A stretch of DNA of 22,970 bases from Ectocarpus siliculosus. Taxonomy: Eukaryota > Sar > Phaeophyceae > Ectocarpales > Ectocarpaceae. The stretch lies in contig FN649734.1 of the NCBI GenBank assembly GCA_000310025.1, positions 2,530,632-2,553,601 of the forward strand. The letters run 5' to 3'. The translations under genes and the position numbers were made by a program. This document shows, piece after piece, positions 1 through 9,222 of this stretch. Each line of letters opens with the position of its first letter. The stretch's first letter is position 1. The notes under the pieces are model-generated. The model was given only the letters and a program-made list of their open reading frames with translations. It was not told the origin of the DNA and did no database searches.

Positions 1-249
1 GGGGGGGGGGGGGGGGGGTAGACGGTTTGTTTTTTCCGAGGAGGCGGAGATGCAGTTACATATTCAGTGTGTCGGGGTTCATGGCCCTTGTTCCTCGTTC
101 AGGTTAATTCGCTGCGCTGCGGGCCTCCCTGTCCCTAGGTGGTTTGAGCGCCCCCCCGCCGCCGTGAGATGCAGCGGCCTACCCTTTTTATGCACATGAC
201 AACGACCCCTCCCCCGCCCCCCCCCCCATCCTGCGTTACGTATTTTCAG
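1..249. other. Contig edge and intron sequence, no exon assigned
   Basis: The window opens with 18 G in a row, which looks like a contig or read edge. The rest is C- and G-run rich and ends in a pyrimidine-containing acceptor (ttttcag at 243-249). I read it as intron upstream of the first visible exon of the tyrosinase-like gene. No earlier exon could be recognised in it. Confidence 0.5.
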
Positions 250-3200
250 GGTACACCAACAAGGTCCCTTTGATGAGCAAGTACCTCTGGAGAAAAGGCT
301 ACCTACGGATGCCGACTTCTTGCTCGGTCGAGAGCGAAGGTATGGCACCGGAGTAGAACGTGGTCTGGTTGGTATGGTCGCGAATGTGTTGTTCGGGTTC
401 CAACCACGGGCGAATTTTTGTTTTTTGTGGGGCGCACTTGGATTTTTTTTATGTATGTTTTTAGCGGGAAAGATTGACGGCCTGCTATATTTGAAGAAGG
501 GGCGAAATGTGTTTTTGCATCATGGCGTAGTTTCCACCTGGCCCAAAAAACAGTAGGGCCCAATCGGTACACACATAATTTGCAACCCCCGCAGGCATGA
601 TCCATCCTACCGCTTCAGTAGCTCTCGTGACATGGAATGTCCTTTCCCGCAACGAAATGTTTGCCGGGATAAAGCAATCAAAACAAGAAAAAAAAAAATA
701 CCGGACCCCTTCCCCCCCCTCTCCCCATGTTCGTGGTGGCTCAGGAGAGGTGGGTCTTAAGCGATCCAATTCCCCCAGATGAACGCACATTCCAATAAAC
801 ACAAATGAGGAAAAGAATCGTCCAAAGCAGAAGCGAAATAGACTAATTTCCAATAAACACAAATGAGGAAAAGAATCGTCCAAAGCAGAAGCGAAATAGA
901 CTAATTTAGCGCTTTGATAATATCGAAAGCAGCACTCTTGCCGTAAATGCCGCTCGCTGTCTAGTCTTGTGTACGCACCAAAAGGTGTCAACTAGGATAA
1001 GCCGGATGGCACACGCACACCTCTGGTCTCAAAAAACGATTGAACCTGACACACAACGATGCGTGTACAGGCACTGGAGACGCCTCCACCTGCCGCTCCT
1101 CTTGCCCCGCTGAGTTGTACGAGTCGAAGGGAATGAAGCCCTATGACGTTCTGATGGACGTTTACGCGCTCCACTGGATCGCGGAAAGCGCGGGCGGGAT
1201 CGTGGTGAGTCACGAGAGCCGACCGGCGTGTGAACATTTATGCTTGTTGGAGATGGGTGCGCGCCATTGGGTGTTCCGTACACTGCTGTGCTCTCGGACC
1301 TATTTGTTTTTCAGTCGCTCTCTTTGCCCCCGTGGTCCATCCTTGTAAAAAGTAGCCTGGGCCGGCGAAAACCCGGCACGTCGCCCCGTTCCGGCGTTGT
1401 TGGTAGGGATGCGAGGCCAATGGTCTATGATTACGACTACGGCGTGCGTTTACGCGAGTACACCTCCCCCTCTACCGTCCCGACACCCATGTAGGTGTGG
1501 GACAACAACACGGAGCACTTCACGGTCGCCGGGCACGAACACGACGCAGAGTTCATGGAGGGGCTGTGGACCAAGGTGCTCACCTCGCTCTGCGACCCCG
1601 GGTAAGCTTCGCACCCAGCAGTACCGTGGTGGCCGTTGGAGTTTTGTACGTTTCCTCTCCTTTTCTTGGTGAACGACGCGCAAAATGTACCTTTGGCGGG
1701 CGGGCGGTTTTTCTCCTGCTTGTCTTAAAAAGGAATGGTTCGCCCGAACCTATCTCCCCTTGCGCAAAACTGACCCCTGTCTTTCGATGGATGTGCGGAC
1801 GTAAGGGTTCGTGGCCTTGTAAGCCTCCTACACCAGACGGCTTTGCTTATTCGCTCGTTGGATTCTTTTCCCGCTGAGGGTTGCGAAGTAGAGGCGGCAA
1901 TTGGCCGTGTGCCCCCCACCGGCTGCGTACAACGCATGCATCCGAAGCGTTCGGCAGCCATCGGTGTGCGCCCCCCGTCGTCGCGTGTTCTGTAGAAACT
2001 CGAAATCCTCCCTTTCGCCTGTTTGAGCCTCGACCAACCCCGCTACGCGCTTTTGCAGCTGGCTGGGGCCACAGGATTTTCGTAAGAATGAAACTCTTGA
2101 CGCCCAACCCCGTAGCATGCTGCAGCTGGAACCACAGGGGTTTCGAGAACAAGTAGATGACACCCCGGCTACACGCTGCAGCTGGGATCGTGAGAATGTC
2201 CAAAACAAGAAATGCTAGGAGTATATTGGTAGACACCTCCCGTAACATGCTGCACTGGGGGCCCTGGGAATGCGAGAATGCCTGTCTCAGCTCCCCCTCC
2301 CCCTTCTGCTTGCTTTTTTTTTTTGTTTTTGGCAGGCACGTGGGAGAGTTGTACTCGTCCTCGGCACCGTACGACCCCCTGTTCTGGGTCATTCACCCCA
2401 CCGCCGAGAGGTTCATGGGGTGGAAGAGGAAGCTGGCCAGAGAGCGACCAGACGTGTGAGTAAAGAAGCAAGCACCCCAACACCACGTACCTGTGCACGT
2501 AAACGGTGGTCAAAAAGAGTGTCTGCTGTTTGGCCCTTTGGCCCATGGTACATACCGTACGACCAGTTTTTTTTCGGGTAGTTTTGTGACCGATGCACAC
2601 GAGCGTGGGGTATTTATTGGTGAGGGCAGGATTTTCACCGGTGCAGACAAAATAGTGTGGGCTTTCTTCATCAAAAGGAGACATGTGGGGGTGGCAGCGA
2701 TGCCATAGAGTCGGACGTATCTCGCGCGTGGCCTTGTGGGTGAGCTCTTGAAAATGTTTTCCCGCTCGTCAGATGACGAAGCTGGAAGTACCACGTAATA
2801 ATCGGGGGGGCCGCAGACAACCCCCCCCCCCTGCGCTCTGCCCCTCCGCTGCCCGTGCATACTTAAAAAAAGGCACAGGAACAGGAGAACAGCCCCTGTC
2901 TTTGCCGATTTATAACGTTTCGAAATTGTCAAATGCTGTTGTGGGTGTACATGGGCTATTCTTATATATGTCAATGAAGCGATAAGATAGTTCGAGAGGC
3001 AGCGATGTAGATTCTGGGAAGGCGAACACAAGGCTTCCGCACAACTATCCAGTTTCTGGGTATTTGGAGTGCCGCGGTCCCGATGCGACACACCGATAGC
3101 CCGAAACGACACTTAGTTGTCCCGAAAACGACACACCGTTGCCTCGAGATGACACTTAATTTCCCGACCGACACGTACTTGTCCCGAGGCGACACATCAT

Positions 3201-4182
3201 TATCCCGAAGCGGCACTTCGTTTTCCCGAAACGACCCATCGTGTTTTCTTTTGTTGTCGTTTCGGCTAGTTTTGGGTACGAGGCGCCGACCAACAAAAAT
3301 CGCCTTTATTCAAACGCTTGCGTTATTGCAATTAAGCTCCTACAGCGGCACAAAAGAAGCGAAAAAGAGAGACTGGCAGACAGGCAGGCAGACAGACAGA
3401 ACGTCTGCCGACGAGTCAAACGGCACCCTTGAGCGGTAGACAAGACACCCGCAGATTGGATGTGCCTCACACGCGCTGCTTTTTAAGCCTACCGCCTTTC
3501 GTTTGTGTTTGAAACTCTCTCTTCCCCCCCCCCCGCCACCGCTGCCACAGGCACCCCTTTAGCGAAGACTGGGGCTACACCCACGGCAATGTTGTCGGGG
3601 AGACGGGGATGGTGTGTGACTGGTCGGGAGTGCGGCAGGGCACCCTCGACATGCCGACGTGCGTCAAAGGCATCTGCGGGGGACACTCCGCCGGGGACTT
3701 GCTTCCTTTCAAAGTCAAGGTGTGACGAGTGTCATTGTACGTCTACTACAGGGGCGAAAGAAAATTGTGGTTCTTTTTTTTGTTGTTGCTCTCTCTGCCT
3801 GGTACGATTTGTACTGTCTAGACCTTGTATTTTGTCCTTTTTTAGTTGATCTCTCTGCCTCGAACTAGACCACGTAGTATGACGTTTTTCGCCCTTGGTT
3901 GGAGCATTGTTGTTGTGTTGACGTTAACAACCGTTCGGTTTCTACCCCGCACCTTGTAGTACACGCGATAGTTTTCTTACGGAGTGGTACTTGGGTTCGT
4001 GCGAATTGGACAAGGTAAAGACTGATCTGTTTGTGCATGGTGAGGTTGTGTCTCTTCGGATGAGGCGCGCCGCTTGCTGGATGAGCAAACCCTCAAGACG
4101 CTTTTGACAACATGACGAACGCCTCTCCCTCCCTCTGTTGCTTCTTCTCCCGTCTCTCTCCCGTCTCTCTCTCTCTCCCTCT

Positions 4183-4239
<57 letters not shown>

Positions 4240-4391
4240 CTGCCCCCTTTGGGAACAAAAAACCAACAACGGTGAAGATCGGCGGGGAAGTGCGCAAGAT
4301 GACCAACGCAGAGTGGCTAGACTTCATCTACCCGGACAACGAGGAGCTACCCTACATGTACGACAGCTTCGGCTGGGACCACTGCGCGTGA
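250..4391 (+). CDS. Tyrosinase-like (type-3 copper domain) protein, 5'-partial, six exons
   Basis: Exons are 250-339, 1071-1204, 1495-1601, 2336-2455, 3551-3719 and 4278-4391 (TGA stop). The donors are GTATGG, GTGAGT, GTAAGC, GTGAGT and GTGTGA; all acceptors are AG and the phases agree at each junction, giving 243 visible residues and a stop. The exon-4 segment YDPLFWVIHPTAERF, preceded by GHVGELYSSSA, resembles the CuB half of the tyrosinase/hemocyanin central domain (family consensus: His, small residues, DPxFFxHH, D-R-[LF]). Further His residues lie in exon 3 (EHFTVAGHEHDAEF). Exons 5-6 are Cys-rich and end in YDSFGWDHCA. Family members oxidise phenols with a di-copper centre. Here the usual second His after the F-x-x-H is Pro, and a Cys sits four residues before the first CuB-like His, so activity is doubtful. 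The N-terminus (CuA) is outside the window. The gene structure is well supported; the family call is moderate. The last intron's acceptor (AAG at 4275-4277) is the first AG after the CT tract. Confidence 0.7.
790..907. repeat. Exact 58-bp tandem duplication in intron 1
   Basis: Positions 790-847 are repeated without a mismatch at 848-905, and the first two bases of a third copy follow. The unit begins ttccaataaacac and ends gactaat. It lies in the first visible intron of the tyrosinase-like gene. Perfect identity means either a recent duplication or an assembly duplication. Confidence 0.95.
2041..2280. repeat. Degenerate tandem repeat, four units, intron 3
   Basis: A core tgcagctgg recurs at 2054, 2121 and 2177, with a variant tgcactggg at 2251. 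Each is followed by a related tail that includes ccacagg in some copies and a gaatg motif in others. Spacing is 56-74 bp. The unit has drifted, so this is an old minisatellite. It lies just upstream of the acceptor of the exon carrying the CuB-like motif. Confidence 0.6.
3067..3241. repeat. Degenerate ~21-bp minisatellite in intron 4
   Basis: About 7.5 imperfect units with consensus cgacac(a/t)(c/t)(c/a)gttgtcccgaa run from 3086 to 3241, preceded by part of an earlier unit (gtcccgatg). The units alternate cgacac starts with tcccga ends, and period and sequence vary slightly (19-22 bp). The repeat reads open in some frames but lies between a clear donor at 2456 and a clear acceptor at 3550. 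Confidence 0.85.
3375..3400. repeat. Short GACA/GGCA tetranucleotide repeat
   Basis: Six to seven copies of a 4-bp unit (ggca/gaca) lie in intron 4 of the tyrosinase-like gene. This is a simple microsatellite; no function is suggested. Confidence 0.8.
4120..4250. repeat. CT microsatellite forming the acceptor tract of intron 5
   Basis: The stretch is almost purely pyrimidine, with an uninterrupted (CT)n from 4191 to 4234. The first AG after it is at 4276-4277, where the last exon of the tyrosinase-like gene starts in the correct phase. The long tract therefore probably doubles as the polypyrimidine tract of this intron. Length variation here could affect splicing. Confidence 0.85.
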
Positions 4392-4429
4392 GTACTGCCT
4401 ACCACCAGCTTTCTATGCCCATGTATATG

Positions 4430-4566
4430 CAGCAGCGAGACGCCCGTTTGGCTGCTTGCTATGCGGCAGCCGGGACGCCCGTTTATGGCTGTTTTCTTTT
4501 CAGGAGCCGAGACGCCTGTCTGGCTGATTTCCATGCAGCGGTGGAGACGCCCGTTTGGCTGCTCTC
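4430..4566. repeat. Four-unit ~36-bp tandem repeat in the 3' flank or UTR
   Basis: The core gacgcccgtttggctgc, with variants, starts at 4439, 4474, 4511 and 4546, a period of 35-37 bp. It begins about 40 bp past the stop of the tyrosinase-like gene. If the exon ending at 4387 used its GTGAGT as a donor instead of reading to the stop, this repeat would be intronic. I prefer 3' UTR or flank. Confidence 0.85.
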
Positions 4567-6323
4567 CCACTTACTCCCGTTCGCGATTCTATACACTCGT
4601 TCTGGAGGCGAATCGAGAAGGAGTATGCCGCAGCGTCGGTGAATGGGGATTTGCGGGTCTGTTGTTGTGCGCATTGAGTGGAACATTTCCTGCCCAATAC
4701 TTCGACTTGGGCCTATGTACATTCTGGAGGTGATTTGTGTTTGTGTGCGATTGCAAAGGTGTTGAAATGTATTTCCGTGTGTCGGTTGCTTGTTCCCAAC
4801 ATATGTGCCCGGGTGGATGGATCTACTAGGACGATACCTCGGCCACATTGTCGAATGTGTATGTGCGCGTGAAATCTTGTCGGGCTCATCTCGGCCATGC
4901 TCTTCTCTGGTTTTCCCGACCACCTCAGCTCTTCGCGCGTTCGCGGTTGACCCCTCGATACCGTATTAGATCGTCCCCGCCGCCACCACCCTTTAGTTGT
5001 GCTTTTCGAGAGCGGGGCGAATCCACCTCGTGGCGCCTTTCGTTACGGCTACCGCAAAGGCTAACTTTCCTCTCCCCCCACCCTCCGCTGTCGCAATCCG
5101 CCGCCGTTTGACAAGCAGAGCCAGCGGATATCTGATAGGAGCTCCTGCACCTGAAGGCGATGACTGAATTTCCAAAAAGGAATATACTTCCAACATGTTT
5201 TTACTGCTTGTTGAAGAAGGGTTCTTCTGGTGGAAAGAAGCGAACCGCCGGAAGAAGGAACGTCCCATTTTTGTTTTGATTTTTTCCAGCATTTTCATGC
5301 TGTGTGTTTTGGGGCGGGTGAGCGTGCAGGGCTTTGCGGACGAGAGAGATGTCGTTGCCGTTGCCACAGGTGCACGGGGCTGAGGCCGTCTTGTGGTGCC
5401 GGAAAGTAGGGACTCAAGTAGGTACCGGGTAGGTTTCGCGTTTTTTGTTTTGTTTTGTTTTTTCGAGTGTGTCTGTTGATAATGTGTGTCTACGTGCTGG
5501 TGTATCGCATCGCACGAATTTTGTCCTCGGCATTGGCGTGGCATCTGTTGCTTGGCGTGAAATATTGATGTGTGTGGTGGTGGTGGTGATCGCGCAAGGG
5601 TATGAATGCTGCTGCGTTGCGTTGGTGTGTAGGGGTTGGCGGTTTAGAGTTACCATCGCTTGGCCGTGCCACACGCGCGTAGCACGTGTACCATATATGT
5701 GTCTTTTGCTTCTTCGTTGTTTGAGGCGTGTTTGCCCATTCTTGGTAGGCATTGTTCGGATATCTTCTTGTATGAAAGAGATTTCGTGTCGTGCGACTAC
5801 TCATGAATGCGCGCGATGCAACCTTCTCTCCGCGCCTATGTTGCTGTGTGGACCTCGCTACCCCGTTGATTACTATTTGGTTTTCCTTCTATTTTTGCGC
5901 TTGTCGTCGGTCGTCCAATTCCCCGTGCTTGACGAAGTACCAAGCGTTGCTGGATGAGCCTCTCTCGAGCGGTAATGGCCAGAGGTCGATGATAGTGTTC
6001 CCGTAATGTTGGTGTTAATTTCGGTGATGTATCGTGAGAGACTTTCGGTCATTTTTGAGTGCTTGCAAGCTGTGAATTTTTCCGTTTTGGACGAGTGATC
6101 ATGATGACTACTGTTAATACATTTATTGTGGTGTTTTCTTTGCCTGAGGTGTTTATTTGGAGAGGTTCCTCCAAAGGCATGCGTGGCCTAACGTTTGTCG
6201 CAAACGTTCCTGGTACGTGGCTTTGATCAGTAGGGGTTGTTCCGTTAGACCCTTCACCTTTGGCTGTCGCTATTCTACATTCACCCGAACTAACGAGGCG
6301 GTTCCAAGTTCGACCCCGACAAC

Positions 6324-6363
6324 GTTGTTGTGGTGGTTGTTGCTGTTGTTGTGGTGGTTGTTG
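6324..6363. repeat. GTT/GTG-rich repeat, two identical 19-mers
   Basis: The 19-mer gttgttgtggtggttgttg occurs at 6324-6342 and again at 6345-6363, separated by CT. On the minus strand it would read as a Gln/Pro run. This is a simple repeat in the intergenic stretch. Confidence 0.85.
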
Positions 6364-8243
6364 GTTGTGTTCGCATTGGAAACCGTACCGGCCTCGATGC
6401 GTCATGTCCCCCACCCTGTCCTTCAAGGAAGAAAACACAACACTCGGTGGCTGCTCACAGATGAACGTGAACGAAAAGAGATTGATCCAGAGTTGGAAGT
6501 CTGACCACTCGCAAGAAACGATGGAATGAAGTGTTTGCCTGCGACACAGTACTGTACCCAAGGCATCGCGAAGGGGCGATGGGCCGTGCAACAAGACAGG
6601 CCAACTTATAGTTCAAGGGGTTCGCCGCGTTGTGGCAAATTGGTACGGACTGAGTACCATTGGAATGAAGAGTGGGGTGAACGCCCGGTCGCACGCAGCG
6701 AAATTAAGCGATCCACCGCGAATCTTTTCCTGGGCTGTTGCTCGCCACCAGTAGGGTTAGTCTGTTTTGTGTTTCTGTGAGGCAAAGAAGTACTGGTACG
6801 ACGTCTATCGTGGAGCATCCCTGGTGAAAGAGGGATGTTGCTCGTTGCTCGGAGATGAACGTGTGTATCCAGGTTGGTGTCTCTGTGGCAACCAGACTCT
6901 TTTGTCGACTGGAGAAACACGGAACACGACTCTAAGTCGTCGTCTCCAGCGTGTCACCGTGAACAGGCAGATGATTTTTGCATTGTACCGGCGGAGGCTC
7001 GTTTTGTTCACTTGCGTTGTGGCTAGAATTGCCAAACAATCGTGGACGAGGTTGTTTATTGTACTCGAACAAGCAAGCGTGGTTCAACAAAATGGCGGAA
7101 GATGAAGGTGAGACCTTCTCCGTCGATACACATTGATTGATTGGCCTACGTTCTTTTTCTTCCCTATTTATCAAGAAAGATCCATCCTGTTCGAGCAATA
7201 GGCGGACCGCTATTCTTGGAAAAAAATCCTGGGCGATATGTCTACATCGCGAGTGCGTCTACATCTAGCTAGGAAGGATACTCTTATCCAGACTTGGACG
7301 TTGTCCTGCCCTTCGTTCTGTTCGCCGAAAATCAATTTCTCTCGCTTTACGTATGCAACAAGTTTATGAGGCTCTCAGTTTTTTTCTGAATAGAGGTGTT
7401 GTCTACCACAGTAATACAATATCGCAATGTAGGATTATTATGTAGATTATCTCCGGTTGTACGCTTGCCCACAATTGATTGAATACTTCTCTATTCGATG
7501 TATCTATAATGCTGCGGCAACAACCCCCCCCAGCATCCTCAAGCTACCGTTCTCACAAAACAAGGGTTTCCGCCACCTGCCGTGGGGCAACTTTACCGGG
7601 TGACCGATTGCTTCAACATGAATTTGCCAGTAATGTTTTTTCACCTACTGTAGGAACTATATAATCTCTCTGCGACATTCATTTATGGATTTGTTTTCTT
7701 TTCAGATGAAAGCTAAAGTCCTAGGTGGGGGGATGGCAAACCACATATATCTCTCTATAGCAAAAGCTCTACCTTACAAACCACACCGTTCGAGACCCGA
7801 TATTGTTTTCCTCTACAAATGAACGGCGAGCAACTCGTTGACGTCGCTCGCACAAGGCTACCAACCATTACCGCACCCCAGCAGAGCTAAAAAAAGCACC
7901 GCGCCGCCTTTGATTTCGTCCGCGGAACCCCAAGCAGCATGGTCTAAAAACGCCTCGGGGCCGGACCAACGTTAGTACGTTCAAACCTCACTACTACAAC
8001 ACTTTTTCGTCTCACGCCCGGTTCGCTCTAACCCAGCAACTCTCACCCATCGCTATCTGCAGAAACGAACATAGGCCAGGGCAACCTACTCTTCATATTG
8101 TCACACGCGGGAGGGCAACTGGCTTCGTCCCCAACGGCACATACACGCACGTGCTCCACCATTACCAGTTCCCGAAAGTCTACCTCTCTCTCCCGTCTTG
8201 GAGTGCGTTGCGTGGCAGCCTCTCACGGCCGTACCACGGACGG

Positions 8244-8277
8244 GGTCATCGCTGTTGTTGCGGCAGCAGCGATGACC
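8244..8277. other. Perfect 11-bp stem hairpin
   Basis: The arms ggtcatcgctg (8244-8254) and cagcgatgacc (8267-8277) are exact reverse complements around a 12-base loop. There is no T run after it and no gene nearby that it clearly serves. It may be a chance palindrome or part of an unrecognised element. Confidence 0.6.
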
Positions 8278-9222
8278 ACGGAGCGAGTATTACGCCATGA
8301 TTCTTGCAATAGCAGCAGCTGAATCTCTGTCTAGCCCCAGTTTACGCCAACCTGTCGAGCGTTTTATAGTAAAAGCAGCACAGACAGTCGTGAAAACAAG
8401 GGGGGGGTAGGACTACTAGATCGACTTATTGCCAGTTGCCCGTTACCGAGCAGCATTCATACCGTGCAAAACTAGGTATTCCTCCAAGGCTCTAAAACCG
8501 GTCTCTTCTCAAACGAAGTTCGCGGTCCATAAAATAATAATAACTCATTCGTCGTCCGTGGGAGACTAATTTTCTAGGTTGTCGAGCCATGTGTGGTATG
8601 TTGTTCGCACCCTTTTCGAGATCGTCGTACTTGAACCTCCCACCAATCGATAGTGCTTGGTTTTGTCGCGAGTGATGCAGCAACCAAGGCCAGGACATGG
8701 CCTAACGAACACCCTGGGCTTTCTTACAGTATTTTCACCCGGAAAGGTTGACTACCAGATCTTACCGCTACGCCTGTAGCCCCGTCATCAGCGTACGAGT
8801 TGAAGCCCGCCCGATTCGTAGTACCATTTGCTGGCAGCAGTGACGGACGCTGATGCTGCCTTTGCGCTTGGTTCATCGCTTGATACACTGGGCTCCGAGA
8901 CTGTTCGCTCCATCGAGGATGGGGGGAGGGGGGGGTGTCACCGCGTAGCGACAACATCGAGAGGGAATTATCAAGACAACTTGAGGTTCGAAACTCCATG
9001 CTTTCGACACATATTTGTGGATGAAGCACTTCCAAACGTTCTTGTGTATGCGAGGGGTAGCGAAAGAAGTGCACACGCGAACGTATCTAGCATGCTGGGT
9101 TGTCCATTGGCGAGAAAATCATGCCCAAAGAGAACAAGCAAGCGCCGTTTTGAAGTTCAGGTGCGCAGAATAGACCCCTCCTCTCGAAAAGACCCCTGGC
9201 TATTCCTATAACCGTACATAAA

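Larger units (their letters stand above)
4567..9222. other. Intergenic stretch, no supportable gene
   Basis: No frame here combines recognisable protein sequence with good splice or start signals. The composition shifts between T-rich (5270-6150), mixed (6150-7100) and AT-richer (7200-7800). The longest open frame (minus, 6049-6594) owes its length partly to a CAA-like repeat. The part next to 9222 probably includes the 3' UTR of the minus-strand CH_2 gene. No transposon protein was recognised. Confidence 0.5.

Noticed and set aside
3067-3241. CRISPR array
   Set aside because: The ~21-bp units are contiguous and degenerate with no unique spacers, and the setting is a eukaryotic intron.
4112-4642. 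176-codon plus frame over the CT tract and the 36-bp repeat
   Set aside because: Its length comes from the (CT)n tract and the tandem repeat, and the last tyrosinase-like exon overlaps it in another frame.
6049-6594. 181-codon minus frame with a Gln/Pro run
   Set aside because: Part of its length is a simple repeat; no family, no good splice signals and no start context. It remains only a weak exon candidate.
8828-9211. 127-codon plus frame opposite the 3' flank of the CH_2 gene
   Set aside because: Not recognisable as a protein, no start or splice support, and it probably overlaps the 3' UTR of the minus gene.
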